From NCBI GenBank assembly GCA_029310945.1, contig JARJFC010000007.1:59715-123714 (forward strand): a stretch of 64,000 bases of DNA. Direction: 5' to 3'. The position numbers and the translations under genes were made by a program. Shown piece by piece: positions 43,683 through 53,900 of the stretch; within the stretch, counting starts at the first letter, position 1; the number at the start of each line of letters is the position of its first letter. Origin of the DNA: Leptospira sp. 96542. Its GTDB lineage: Bacteria; Spirochaetota; Leptospiria; Leptospirales; Leptospiraceae. The notes under the pieces are model-generated. The model did no database searches and had not been told where the DNA came from. It saw only the letters and a program-made list of their open reading frames with translations.

Positions 43683-44894
43683 CTAGAGAGATTTAATTTG
43701 GCGGATCCTTTCCTGTTTGTCTTGCGAATCCCATGCGGCACGAGAGAATGTTTCCACTTTATAAAACCTTGTTTTATATTCATCTTTGTATGGAACCACG
43801 AGCTCACGGTCAGGCTCTGTCGTCCTTGCCGCTTCAATTTTTCGTAAACCCTCTGCACCTTGGTTGAACCATTCAGGATCAATGGGAAGATTCACCCGAT
43901 GACCACGGAATGAAGTGGCGATGTATGGACCATCTAAATCTTTATCGCGCAAAATTTTACCAAAAAAAGTAAAGGAAACTTCGTTAGAACCAGACACAAG
44001 TTCGCCATCATACACAGCGTAGGCGATGTATTCACCATTTTTTTCGTCTTTTAGATTCGCTTCCAAATGATATTTCCCTTTGCGATACACGTTTAGCACA
44101 GCCTTTACGATGAGAGAACCGTCTTGGACTGTATCTGTGAATACTCCGTTGAATTCGGCTGGCACTGTGGGTGAGGAAAAAAAACTAGAAGTGAGTTTTG
44201 TTTTTAAATTTTCTGGGCCATATGTAATTTCAGCGACAAGAGACATTTGCCCCCAATCCCCTTTCATTGGTTTCCAAGAAAATGTGTACACATTGTCCCC
44301 TCTGGTTTGGTCGCCATCCGTTCCATTGTCGTTCACAGAAGCACTCACAACCCCATAACGTTGCCCTTCCCATTCTTTGAATACTTGATGGGAATCGATG
44401 GATACTTTGACGCGGTTCCGTGCTTTGTCTCTGCATTCCAAGGTTACGTACATTACGTCCTTAGGACCTATGACTGACCAAGTTTTTGGTTGGAACATAC
44501 ATACATACCCATTGGGTTCATTGGTTTTTTCGTCCAAAATATAATCGGGTGATGTCTCGATGATGAACGGAAAGGCCAAGTCATGATTGAGAATGGACAT
44601 CGGTCTTGAGTAAGGTGGGTATTCTGCCCATTCTAAATACTTTTCGAGAATGAATTCTGGTGTGGCTCCATCATCAGGGATTTGTCCGTCCCCACCATCA
44701 CCTGTTTGTCCATACGAATCGTTTGGATTTGTGGGGTCATAAGTTTGAGCCAATCGTTCCTGTTTTTCCCTTTCTTTGGCTTCTGAATCTCCGCTAAAAT
44801 TGTCTCTTAATAAAAAAACAACTAAACCAATAATGACAACGATAACCAGCGTTAGATACAATCCGTACCTACGAAATAATTCCATAGCTCCCAT
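43683..44894 (-). CDS. Membrane-anchored beta-rich protein, unknown
   Basis: A 403-residue protein with one N-terminal membrane helix (LYLTLVIVVIIGLVVFLL) and a large extracytoplasmic part. A Gly/Asp-rich linker (SYGQTGDGGDGQIPDDGA, about 60-80) precedes beta-sandwich-like repeats (VSASVNDNGTDGDQTRGDNV; VYDGELVSGSNEVSFTFFG), similar in look to choice-of-anchor-type domains. Not assigned. Probably cotranscribed with the acylase-family gene downstream. Confidence 0.55.
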   Translation of the reverse strand: MGAMELFRRYGLYLTLVIVVIIGLVVFLLRDNFSGDSEAKEREKQERLAQTYDPTNPNDSYGQTGDGGDGQIPDDGATPEFILEKYLEWAEYPPYSRPMSILNHDLAFPFIIETSPDYILDEKTNEPNGYVCMFQPKTWSVIGPKDVMYVTLECRDKARNRVKVSIDSHQVFKEWEGQRYGVVSASVNDNGTDGDQTRGDNVYTFSWKPMKGDWGQMSLVAEITYGPENLKTKLTSSFFSSPTVPAEFNGVFTDTVQDGSLIVKAVLNVYRKGKYHLEANLKDEKNGEYIAYAVYDGELVSGSNEVSFTFFGKILRDKDLDGPYIATSFRGHRVNLPIDPEWFNQGAEGLRKIEAARTTEPDRELVVPYKDEYKTRFYKVETFSRAAWDSQDKQERIRQIKSL

Positions 44895-44952
44895 CCTTTC
44901 TGTTTTGAACGGATAAGAGCCTTACCAGTATTTTGGCAATGTAAAGTAAAAA

Positions 44953-45600
44953 TTAAATGTCTAGTTGGAAGGCAACCGACTGAACAGGGTTTTGTCTTTC
45001 ATAGGAGAACGATTTCCATTCATCATAGTTTTTGAAAATGGATTTAGGATAAGAGGCGATGCCGCCAAATCGTTTGTATCCGCCAAGCCCTGCATTATAA
45101 GCCAAAAGTGCGGCTTCCACGGAGTCCGTCCTTTCAAACAAATAGTTAAGATACAAAACCCCCAAACGTAGATTGGTTTCCGGATTGTACAAATCCTTCG
45201 CAGTTTTATATGGAATTCCTTCCTTATTTGCCAACCATTTGGCCGTGGCCGGCATCACTTGCATGAGACCAAGAGCTCCCTTGTGGGATTTTGCTTTCGG
45301 ATTGAATTCAGATTCCGTTTGGATCACACCCAATAGAAAACCCAACCTGTCCCAACCCTTACCATTGGGCAATTTTAAGTTCTTTGCTTCCCTTTCGATG
45401 AGTTTTGTCAAAACAGCCCTTTCGCTGAGAGCCATTTTGGGGCGCTTTTTAGCGAGGAAATGCTCTGCCTTTTCGGCTCCAGGACGAATCAGACTGGTGC
45501 CGGCACTTGGGCTCAGTTTTCCGTAAGATTCTCCCAAAAAAACCATGACCAAGATGGCCAAAGCACTCAATTTTTTCATTCGATTCAGGTTCGCTTTCAT
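44953..45600 (-). CDS. Lytic transglycosylase (SLT domain)
   Basis: A 215-residue exported peptidoglycan lyase. Signal region (KLSALAILVMVFLGESYG), then the Slt domain (about residues 80-200): catalytic Glu in GVIQTESEFNPKAKSHKGAL, GLMQVMPATAKW, DLYNPETNLRLGVLYLNYL and ALLAYNAG. Cleaves murein to anhydromuropeptides in the periplasm. I start at MKANLNRMKK (AGAGGAC at good spacing); the longer frame to 45711 would cross both inverted repeats upstream and is unlikely. Confidence 0.85.
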   Translation of the reverse strand: MKANLNRMKKLSALAILVMVFLGESYGKLSPSAGTSLIRPGAEKAEHFLAKKRPKMALSERAVLTKLIEREAKNLKLPNGKGWDRLGFLLGVIQTESEFNPKAKSHKGALGLMQVMPATAKWLANKEGIPYKTAKDLYNPETNLRLGVLYLNYLFERTDSVEAALLAYNAGLGGYKRFGGIASYPKSIFKNYDEWKSFSYERQNPVQSVAFQLDI

Positions 45601-45620
45601 AGTAAGTCCTCTTTTCACAT

Positions 45621-45635
45621 TTGTGCATCGCACAA
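45621..45635. promoter_or_regulatory. Inverted repeat 1 upstream of the transglycosylase gene
   Basis: TTGTGC-ATC-GCACAA, perfect 6-bp arms with a 3-bp spacer, 21 bp upstream of the transglycosylase start. A near identical site occurs at 45679-45693 (spacer GTC). Candidate operator of an unidentified regulator. Confidence 0.5.
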
Positions 45636-45678
45636 TAAAACCAGGATTCCACAGCCCGCCACCAGGTCGATCTCTTTT

Positions 45679-45693
45679 TTGTGCGTCGCACAA
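45679..45693. promoter_or_regulatory. Inverted repeat 2 in the transglycosylase/kinase divergent gap
   Basis: TTGTGC-GTC-GCACAA, same arms as the site at 45621. Centres are 58 bp apart. It lies 41 bp upstream of the sensor kinase start (45734), so it could serve both divergent genes. Confidence 0.5.
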
Positions 45694-45733
45694 TTCGATT
45701 TCGTTGGACAAAATGGACAGGACTTCCCCTTAG

Positions 45734-48136
45734 TTGTCAGTAATCTTTGGATTTGGCCTGAATTTGTTACTCAATCTATACAGTTTTTTCTATTTTGGAC
45801 TCAGTTTGGTGAGTGGCACAGCCTGGATCTATTTTTACTGCCAAAAAAAAGATCTACCGCCGACCTTCCGGGCTATGCTCGTGCCCATGGCCTGTCTTTT
45901 TCTTTGGTCAACCGCTTGGGCCATTTGTAACTCCTTCCTTTCGCCTTGGACGGGTTACCTTTTTGTTTTTCTGAAAAACCCTGCCATCATTGTGATGGGA
46001 CTTTCTCTCACCAAACTTGCCTTTGAATTCCAAGGCAATTTTTTCCCTCGTTGGAAATCATTGAGTGTGCAATTTCTAAATCTATTCGGGGGTTTGGCAT
46101 TGGCCTTCAATGGATTCGGATTTTTTTTCCGTGAAATTCAATTTGATCCCAAAATGGAATTTTATGTTCCCGTCCAGTCGAGTGAAGTATTTTGGATCCA
46201 ATTATCCATTCTCTCCATCGCCACAGCATTGGCACTTTCCATGTTCAACACTATGGCCGTTCTCATTTTAAAATTCATTCGTTTAACAGGGAAAAAGCGA
46301 CAAAAAGTCCTTGTTTTTTTAGGAGGGATACTCACTGTTCTTTGTTTAACCATCCTAGATATTTTGGTCGATCTAAACGATTTTGATAAATCCACGTATA
46401 TATTTTTCCTGACAAATATAACCATCATCTTTACGACCATCGTTGTTTTGTCTGCGCTCAACCAAGAGAGCATTCCATCCTCGGTTGGTTTTAAGATTAT
46501 GACTTTTAACGTCACAATCTTATATTTGATATTGTCGATGGTTGCCAATTTTTTATTCAATCGCTTCCGGTCTGATTTTTTGAGTGAAATGAACCGAGAA
46601 AAACACAACATCAGAACCCAAATTGAAACTGGCAACAAACACCCATTTGTTTATTTATCAGACATTGTTTTTGATACCCAAGAAAAATTTTTTAATATCA
46701 ATAAAGTAATCCTTAAGGAAACAATTCAAATTCATCTTCACAAACCGGGTTTTGAATCGTTTCAATTGGATGTTTTGGCGAATAATAGAAACGGAATATT
46801 TTGGTCTTCAGATTTTCATGCGAACAATCGGCATTTTATAATGGCAATACCGTACTTAGAATACCGAAAGAATATACACCAGACAGTTGTTTGGCTAACC
46901 ATCACCCTTATTTTTTCACTTGCAACTGTTTTTTTACTCTACCCATTACTCCATAAAACAAGTATCATTCACCCTCTAAAACGTTTACTATCTGGGATCA
47001 GAGTCATGCAATCAGGTAATTTCAATGTGGAAGTGCAAGTGACAAGTAAAGATGAAATCGGCGAAATTTCAAATAGTTTCAATGAAATGATTTCCATTGT
47101 CAGAAATGCACGAGACAATTTGGAAAAAAAAATCGAAGAAAGAACTGTATCGTTAAATAAAACCATCTCAGAACTCAGAGAAGCCCAAGAACAACTCTTA
47201 CAATCAGAACGAATGTCCACTCTTGGTAAAATTGCGGCAAGTGTTGCGCATGAAATCAACAACCCACTTGCTGCCATCAAAGGCAGTGTTCAGTTCATCA
47301 AAGATTCAAATTTTGGATCCCCATCTGAAATGGGAGTCCAGGAGCTAGACCAATTGGCTAAAGAACTCTTCAACGCAAAAGATTTGCCACGGCGCCCGGA
47401 AGTGACAAACCGCTTCAAACGCAAACGTGAAATGACAGAACTCTTTGATTCCCGCGGATTTCCTGACCCAGATTCCACAGCCGATACCTGTTTTGATATT
47501 GGGATCGAAGCCATCCCGCAAAGGTTCGCTCCCCTTCTGGATTCTCCCGAAGGCAGGTCTGTATTTTTGACGAATCTAAATCTTTTTTTATTCCAATACC
47601 ATTTGCAGATCATCGAAACCGCAGTGGAACGTGCTTCCAAAATTGTCTTCGCACTCAAACATTATTCATTCTCTGGTCCGAAAGAATCCCAATCGATTTT
47701 TTCCATCAAAGAAGGCATCGAATCAGTGCTGACAATGTATTCTTCCATCTGGAAACAAGGCATTGAGATCTCCCTATCCGCTCCCAAAGATCCGAAAGTG
47801 GTAGGTTACCCCAACGAACTTGTCCAAGTTTGGACCAATTTGATTTTCAATGCCATCCAGGCCTGCCCCAAACTCTATGGAAAAATCCAGATCCGGGTCG
47901 AAGAAAAGAATGGATTTGCCAAGGTTTCCATCCAAGACAACGGAGAGGGCATCCCCAAAGACCACCAAATGAAGATTTTCGAGCCATTTTTCACCACCAA
48001 AGAATTGGGTTTGGGCACGGGTCTTGGCCTTTCCATCGTCAAAAAAATCATCGAAGGCCATAAGGGCACAATCGAGGTCTTAAGCTCACCGGGGCAAACA
48101 GAATTCACCATCTTCCTTCCCCTAGCAATTTCCTAG
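45734..48136 (+). CDS. Membrane sensor histidine kinase with HAMP domain
   Basis: An 800-residue kinase. About eight membrane helices (residues 5-270), a short extracytoplasmic sensor part (about 285-375), another helix, HAMP (about 410-465; IRVMQSGNFNVEVQVTSKDE), coiled coil, and the kinase: H-box VAHEINNPLAAI with His506, then an insert of about 110 residues before AVERASKIVFALKHYSF, and HATPase boxes (NLIFNAIQACP, DNGEGIPKD, GTGLGLSIVKKI). Same insert type as the kinase at 32403. Starts TTG directly after an in-frame TAG; no nearby ATG fits. No regulator gene adjacent. Divergent from the transglycosylase gene. Confidence 0.85.
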   Translation: MSVIFGFGLNLLLNLYSFFYFGLSLVSGTAWIYFYCQKKDLPPTFRAMLVPMACLFLWSTAWAICNSFLSPWTGYLFVFLKNPAIIVMGLSLTKLAFEFQGNFFPRWKSLSVQFLNLFGGLALAFNGFGFFFREIQFDPKMEFYVPVQSSEVFWIQLSILSIATALALSMFNTMAVLILKFIRLTGKKRQKVLVFLGGILTVLCLTILDILVDLNDFDKSTYIFFLTNITIIFTTIVVLSALNQESIPSSVGFKIMTFNVTILYLILSMVANFLFNRFRSDFLSEMNREKHNIRTQIETGNKHPFVYLSDIVFDTQEKFFNINKVILKETIQIHLHKPGFESFQLDVLANNRNGIFWSSDFHANNRHFIMAIPYLEYRKNIHQTVVWLTITLIFSLATVFLLYPLLHKTSIIHPLKRLLSGIRVMQSGNFNVEVQVTSKDEIGEISNSFNEMISIVRNARDNLEKKIEERTVSLNKTISELREAQEQLLQSERMSTLGKIAASVAHEINNPLAAIKGSVQFIKDSNFGSPSEMGVQELDQLAKELFNAKDLPRRPEVTNRFKRKREMTELFDSRGFPDPDSTADTCFDIGIEAIPQRFAPLLDSPEGRSVFLTNLNLFLFQYHLQIIETAVERASKIVFALKHYSFSGPKESQSIFSIKEGIESVLTMYSSIWKQGIEISLSAPKDPKVVGYPNELVQVWTNLIFNAIQACPKLYGKIQIRVEEKNGFAKVSIQDNGEGIPKDHQMKIFEPFFTTKELGLGTGLGLSIVKKIIEGHKGTIEVLSSPGQTEFTIFLPLAIS

Positions 48137-48277
48137 GAACTTCTCCCGAACTCTGTCATAAAATCCACGACGATGGCAAATTTATGTTAAAAATAAGTTC
48201 AAACTGGGAAAAAAATTTCTTGTCAAACTTTTGCCAAACTTACATAACAAAGAAAACACAACTTCGGAGATTAACAA

Positions 48278-49090
48278 ATGAAAATGCGAATCACATTGAC
48301 CTTTCTATCAGCCCTCTTTTTTGCAGGGTCCATAAGTGCACAAACTTATACTGTCTTTATCCATGGTAAATCAGACAAAAACCACAATGGTGTTGGTACA
48401 ACTGATGTAAACAGCTACTGGGGTTCTTCTACTAATTCCGTTTCTGGTTCTAAAATTTTCATCGGTTACGATGGAAAAACTGACCCAAGAACTTACGGCT
48501 CTTCTCGTGCGCAAACAAACATTTCTACTGGACTTTCGAACTATTGCAAAAATGGCAAATCTTGTAAAATCGTTTGCCACTCCGCAGGTTGTTATGCGAT
48601 CGAATTCTGGTTGGCAAACCTCGGCGGAACTGCTTCTTCTAAAGGTTTCAATCTAACAAAAGTAACAGCACTTGCGGCTGCTTCTGGTGGATCCGAACTC
48701 GCTTCTGCTCTCAATGGAATCACTTTTGGTTTCGGTGGAAACGCAATGGACAAAGCACTCATCGTATCGACTGCTCGCGGTGCCTTTAACCACAATAACA
48801 CTGCTAGTGTTGGAGTTTACCATGTTCCAGGTTACAAAGGAATGTTTGGTGCTTCTGCGATTCTCCCTGGGGAAGATGACTATGCGGTTGCCTACCACTC
48901 TTCTTGCGGTTACAACCGAACTGGTGGTGTGAGCAAATGCCAAGCTTCTCTTACACAAAGTGAAGGGATCTGGCCATTCAATTCCAATGTCACTTACAAA
49001 CAATACACTGGCCACTACAGGGCTCCTTCGCTTTCAGCAACTGGTCTCTATTTGGATCATAGCCAATTGAAAAACGAGGGTTGGAGATAA
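48278..49090 (+). CDS. Secreted alpha/beta-hydrolase-like protein, paralog 1 of 3
   Basis: A 270-residue secreted protein: signal peptide ending ISAQ, then TYTVFIHGKSDKNHNGVGT (HG oxyanion-type motif), the nucleophile elbow CHSAGC (Ser in a C-H-S-A-G variant of GxSxG), GEDDYAVAYHSSCG as likely acid region, and a C-terminal His in TGHYRAPSL. At least six Cys suggest disulfides. It probably hydrolyses an ester or acyl substrate outside the cell, but no family name is certain. GGAG precedes the ATG. Followed by its own terminator and two close paralogs. Confidence 0.65.
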   Translation: MKMRITLTFLSALFFAGSISAQTYTVFIHGKSDKNHNGVGTTDVNSYWGSSTNSVSGSKIFIGYDGKTDPRTYGSSRAQTNISTGLSNYCKNGKSCKIVCHSAGCYAIEFWLANLGGTASSKGFNLTKVTALAAASGGSELASALNGITFGFGGNAMDKALIVSTARGAFNHNNTASVGVYHVPGYKGMFGASAILPGEDDYAVAYHSSCGYNRTGGVSKCQASLTQSEGIWPFNSNVTYKQYTGHYRAPSLSATGLYLDHSQLKNEGWR

Positions 49091-49123
49091 TCCAGCAGGG
49101 AATCTGATTTAAATTGCAAAAAA

Positions 49124-49152
49124 GGCCAACATTTTGTTGGTCTTTTTTTTTC
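49124..49152 (+). terminator. Terminator of hydrolase paralog 1
   Basis: GGCCAACA-TTT-TGTTGGTC (one G-U pair) followed by nine or more Ts, 34 bp after the stop. Confidence 0.85.
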
Positions 49153-49197
49153 TCCGTCGTCAATATCTGAAATTCAAAGAAAAGGAAAGGAAACGAG

Positions 49198-50004
49198 ATG
49201 CGTAGCACACTCACAATGTTACTGGCGCTGCTTTTTGCAGGTTCTGTCAGTGCACAAACATATACCGTGTTTATACACGGTAAATCAGACAAAAACCACA
49301 ATGGTGTGGGAACCACTGACGTAAACAGCTATTGGGGAAGTTCCTCGAGCACTGTTTCTGGGTCAAAAATTTTCATCGGATACGATGGAACAACAGATCC
49401 AAGAACTTACGGAACAGCGCGTGCCCAAACCAATATTTCAACTGGTCTCACAAACTATTGCAAAGGATCAAACTCTTGCAAAGTCGTTTGTCACTCGGCC
49501 GGTTGTTACGCGATTGAATTTTGGTTGGCGAGCCTTGGTGGCACCGCTTCTTCCAAAGGTTTCAATCTAACAAAAGTGACTGCACTTGCGGCTGCTTCTG
49601 GTGGATCAGAACTTGCTTCTGCTCTCAACGGAATTAGTTTTGGGTTTGCTGGAAATGCAATGGATAAATCCCTCATTGTTTCCACAGCTCGGGGTGCATT
49701 CAACCACAACAACACCGCAAGCGTTGGAGTTTACCATGTTCCAGGTTACAAAGGAATGTTTGGTGCTTCTGCGATTCTCCCTGGGGAAGATGACTATGCG
49801 GTTGCATACCACTCTTCTTGCGGGTACAACAAAGCTGGTGGCGTGAGCAAATGCCAATCTTCTCTCACACAAAGTGAAGGGATCTGGCCATTCAATTCCA
49901 ATGTCACTTACACACAATACTCTGGCCATTACAGAGCTCCGTCGCTCACAGCGACTGGACTTTATTTGGACCACAGCGAATTGAAAAAAGAAGGCACTCG
50001 GTAA
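49198..50004 (+). CDS. Secreted alpha/beta-hydrolase-like protein, paralog 2 of 3
   Basis: A 268-residue paralog of 48278-49090 with signal peptide (TMLLALLFAGSVSAQ) and the same motifs (FIHGKSDKNHNGVG, VCHSAGCYAIEF, GEDDYAVAYHSSCG, SGHYRAPSL). Segment 49723-49805 is identical over 83 nt to 48809-48891 in paralog 1, beyond the general similarity, which indicates recent gene conversion or strong constraint. AAAGGAAAGGAAACGAG precedes the ATG. Own terminator downstream. Confidence 0.65.
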   Translation: MRSTLTMLLALLFAGSVSAQTYTVFIHGKSDKNHNGVGTTDVNSYWGSSSSTVSGSKIFIGYDGTTDPRTYGTARAQTNISTGLTNYCKGSNSCKVVCHSAGCYAIEFWLASLGGTASSKGFNLTKVTALAAASGGSELASALNGISFGFAGNAMDKSLIVSTARGAFNHNNTASVGVYHVPGYKGMFGASAILPGEDDYAVAYHSSCGYNKAGGVSKCQSSLTQSEGIWPFNSNVTYTQYSGHYRAPSLTATGLYLDHSELKKEGTR

Positions 50005-50038
50005 AACGAAGTCCAATCTGCCTTTCCTAGGGCAAAGA

Positions 50039-50066
50039 GGCCAGCCAAGGTGCTGGTCTTTTTTTT
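50039..50066 (+). terminator. Terminator of hydrolase paralog 2
   Basis: GGCCAGC-CAAGGT-GCTGGTC followed by eight Ts. Confidence 0.8.
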
Positions 50067-50138
50067 GCCTTTTTTAAAACTTAATTGACACATTTGACAC
50101 CTAAATGTTTTTCTGTGACAAAAAATAAGGAAATTCAG

Positions 50139-50921
50139 ATGCGAACAAAACTCACAATCTTACTGACCCTCCTCTTCGCAGGATCTGTCAGTGCACAAAC
50201 CTACACCGTGTTCATCCACGGCAAATCAGATAAAAACCACAACGGAGTGGGAACCTCCGACGTAAATAGCTACTGGGGAAGCTCAGCGAATACAGTTTCT
50301 GGTTCCAAAATTTTCATTGGTTACGATGGAAAAACAGACCCAAGAACCTACGGATCCGCACGTGCCCAAACCAATATCTCCACAGGTCTTACAAACTACT
50401 GCAAAGGCGGTAAAACATGTAAAATCGTTTGCCACTCTGCTGGCTGTTATGCGATCGAATTCTGGTTAGCAAACCTCGGTGGAACAGCTTCTTCCAAAGG
50501 TTTTGGAATCACAAAAGTGACTGCCCTTGCAGCAGCTTCTGGTGGATCCGAACTTGCTTCTGCTTTGAATGGCGTAACCTTTGGGTTTGGTGGAAATGCT
50601 ATGGATAAATCCCTCATTGTATCCACAGCGCGCGGTGCCTTCAATCACAACAACACAGGTGGTGTCACCATCAACCATGTTCCTGGTTACAAAGGAGCTT
50701 TTGGTCCATCAGCCATCCTCCCTGGAGAAGATGACTATGCAGTGGCTTACCATTCTTCTTGCGGATACAACCGTGCGGGTGGCCTTAACAAATGCCAATC
50801 CTCCATTGTGAGTGGGAGTACAACCTACACACAATACTCAGGTCATGTGCGGGCACCATCTTTAACAGCAGCTGGTCTCTATAAAAACCACAGTGAGATC
50901 AAAAACGAAGGAACAAGATAA
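50139..50921 (+). CDS. Secreted alpha/beta-hydrolase-like protein, paralog 3 of 3
   Basis: A 260-residue paralog with the same core but more divergent: it lacks the nine-residue insertion LTQSEGIWPF found near the C-terminus of the other two and has INHVPGYKGAFGPSAILPG in place of VYHVPGYKGMFGASAILPG. Start MRTKLTILLTL with AAGGAAATTC upstream; the frame extends to 50085. Nucleophile elbow CHSAGC and final His (SGHVRAPSL) retained. Followed by a strong terminator shared with the RND gene end. Confidence 0.65.
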   Translation: MRTKLTILLTLLFAGSVSAQTYTVFIHGKSDKNHNGVGTSDVNSYWGSSANTVSGSKIFIGYDGKTDPRTYGSARAQTNISTGLTNYCKGGKTCKIVCHSAGCYAIEFWLANLGGTASSKGFGITKVTALAAASGGSELASALNGVTFGFGGNAMDKSLIVSTARGAFNHNNTGGVTINHVPGYKGAFGPSAILPGEDDYAVAYHSSCGYNRAGGLNKCQSSIVSGSTTYTQYSGHVRAPSLTAAGLYKNHSEIKNEGTR

Positions 50922-50944
50922 ATACCAAAGTTCAATTGCTTTTG

Positions 50945-50973
50945 AAAGGCCGATCCAATCGGCCTTTTTTTAT
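50945..50973. terminator. Bidirectional terminator between paralog 3 and the RND gene
   Basis: Perfect 10-bp stem AAAGGCCGAT-CCA-ATCGGCCTTT with T tract, overlapping the stop region of the RND gene (50970). Acts for the plus-strand hydrolase; the A-rich other flank is weaker for the minus-strand operon. Confidence 0.85.
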
Positions 50974-53900
50974 ATCCTTTCGTGTTTCAAAACTCCCACT
51001 CTCGATTTACCAACAAACCAATAGTATAAGGCGGGCACTGCAAATCGACTTAAAAAAGTTGCGGCAATTTCACCAAACATAAGTGAGATGGCAAGACCTT
51101 GGAATATGGGATCAAACAACATTATAAAAGATCCAACCACAACAGCTGACGCGGTAAGTAACATAGGACGAAACCGAACGAGGCCTGCGTGTACAACTGC
51201 TTCTTTGAGTTCCACTCCTCTCTGGATTTCTCCTTCGATGAAATCTACTAAAATAATGGAATTTCGGACGATGATGCCAGCACCAGCGATGAAACCTATC
51301 ATTGAGGTGGCAGTAAAATAAGCATCCATCATAGAATGACCAGGTATTATTCCAATGAGAGAAATAGGAATGGGCGCCATAATGATGAGAGGAACAGAAT
51401 AACTTTTGAACCAACCAAGCACTAAAATGTATATGAGTAAAATCACTACGGCAAATGCTCCCCCCAAATCACGGAACACTTCATAGGTGATAAACCATTC
51501 ACCGTCCCATTTGATGATTGGTTTTTCGGTATTCCAAGGGACATCAGCCGTTTGGGTTTCGTATTTTATTTTGGGAGCTAATTTTAACATCCCATAGACG
51601 GGTGCTTCTTCTGTTCCCGAAAGTTCACTGAGAACATAACTCACTGGTTTTAAATTTTTACGATGCAAAACACGATCTTCTTCCAGATAGGTTTGGGTTA
51701 AAACAGTGTTGGCACTTATAACTCCCGATTCCATAGACATTAAGTTTTGGTTTTGGAATGGTGTTTTGGAAGACCGTATACGATCCGTTACCGATAAATT
51801 AACAAATACTTCTTCAGGATCATTTGTATTGGCTAAACTCACAAGTGGACTTTCAGAGAATAATAAAACACCTGTTTGTGCAAACTGTATTGTTTTGACT
51901 CCATACAATCCAGATCTAAAAAAATCTATGGGGAATACCATTTTCGGCCTCCCCAAACGCAACGAACTATCCAAATCAACTACACTGGGTTCTTCTTTAA
52001 ATATTTCATACACTTCTTTTGCGACCCTTTCTCGTTCCAATCGATTGGGACCGTATATTTCCGCAACCATCGTTGCCATCACAGGTGGGCCTGGAGGAAT
52101 TTCTAAAATTTTGGTTACCGCATTCTTATCTGATGCAAACTTCTGAATGGCTGGTCTCAGAGATTCGATGATGGTGTGACTCGAATCCTTGCGGTCTGAT
52201 TTATTCTTTAGAATGACTTGCAAATCATTCATCGAATCCAGATTTCTCAAAAAGGAGTGTTTTACCATGCCCGAAAATGAAAATGGCGCTGCTTCCCCAG
52301 CATAAATCTGTATTTTTTCGACATTCGGATTTTTTATCAAAATTTCTGCCAGCTCTTCCGAGAGAAATAAACTTTGTTTTAAAGCTGTGGTAGGAGGATA
52401 ATCAATTAGAACCTGGAATTCTTCTTTGTTATCAAATGGTAACATTTTAACCTTCACCCATTTAAAACCTAAAAAAGACATCGAAATGAGTAATAAAATA
52501 ATGGTGAAGCTAAAAAACAAAAAAGCATTTTTTCTAAAACCTAACAACCAATTCATGATTGCAAGATAAATCGAATCTAGCCTAGATACCTTTTTATCAT
52601 CCGTTGGAATTTCAGAAATAGAATTATGTTTATGTTTTAAAAAACGAACAGAAGCCCAAGGAGTGATCACAAATGCCACTATGAGAGAAAGTATCATGGC
52701 AAGACTTGCACCCACTGGGATTGGTTTCATATAAGGCCCCATAAGACCACGAACAAATGCCATCGGCAATATTGCAGCTATGACTGTAAATGTAGCAAGT
52801 ATTGTTGGGTTTCCCACTTCGGAGACGGCAACCAAAGTAGCTTTAATAATTCCTAGTTTTGGATTTTCATCCAAATGCCTTTCGATGTTCTCAACAACAA
52901 CGATTGCATCATCCACAAGTATCCCTATGGAAAAAATAAGCGCAAATAATGTGACTCGGTTTAAAGTGTAACCCAAGAAATAGTAGATTGCAAGAGTCAG
53001 AGCTAATGTAACTGGAATGGCGATAGCAACAACCAATGCGGCCCGAAACCCCATCCACAAGGCGATTAGAATTGTTACAGAAATCGTTGCTATTAACAAA
53101 TGTTCGATGAGCTCATGTGATTTATCTGCAGCCGTACTTCCATAATTTCGAACCACACTAAGTTCGATTTCTTTTGGTAATTGTTTTTTGAAAATTTCTG
53201 CTCGTTCCAACAACTCCTTAGAAAGTGTTACAACATTGGTTCCCTTCCGTTTAGAAAAAACAATGGAGACGGCATTACGTTTTTGACTTCCGAGAGATTT
53301 ATCATAGATTACGCTCATACGCGTTCTTTCCTCTGGTCCCTCTTTGATAATTCCCAAGTTCTCAATTTTTACAACACGACCTCCCCTTTGTGCTACGGGA
53401 ATTTTTTTTACGTCTTCGATTGATTTTAAAACTCCCCCAACTTCCACGTCATAAACTTTATAGGAAGACCAATTTTTACCTGCTGGTAACAAAGCGTTGT
53501 TTTGTTTTAAACTTTCCGCAACCTCCAAGATTGTAACCCCGAAACGGGAAAGTAAACTCGGATCCAATTGAATACGAATTGTTTTCCTGAGACCACCTAA
53601 CATATCCACTTTAGATAAATCAGGAGTTGAAGATAGTTCCCTTGCAAGTTTTGCTACTTCTGCCCGAAGGGTATAATCATCCAATGTTTCTGAACTAAAA
53701 CTAAGAGCTAAAAATGGGACATCGTCAATGGAAAACGATTTAACAATCGGAGACTGTAAATTCTGCGGTAAACTTGTTCGGACCTCCATTAGTTTATGAT
53801 GGATTTTGACAAGCGATGGTTCCATTGGCTCTCCCACCTTGAAACGAACCGTAATGTAGGAACCATGCCACTTGCTTGCAGAATAAACATACTCAACACC

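Noticed and set aside
45601..45711. N-terminal extension of the lytic transglycosylase gene
   Set aside because: It crosses both inverted repeats and places a signal sequence in the middle; AGAGGAC supports the start at 45600.
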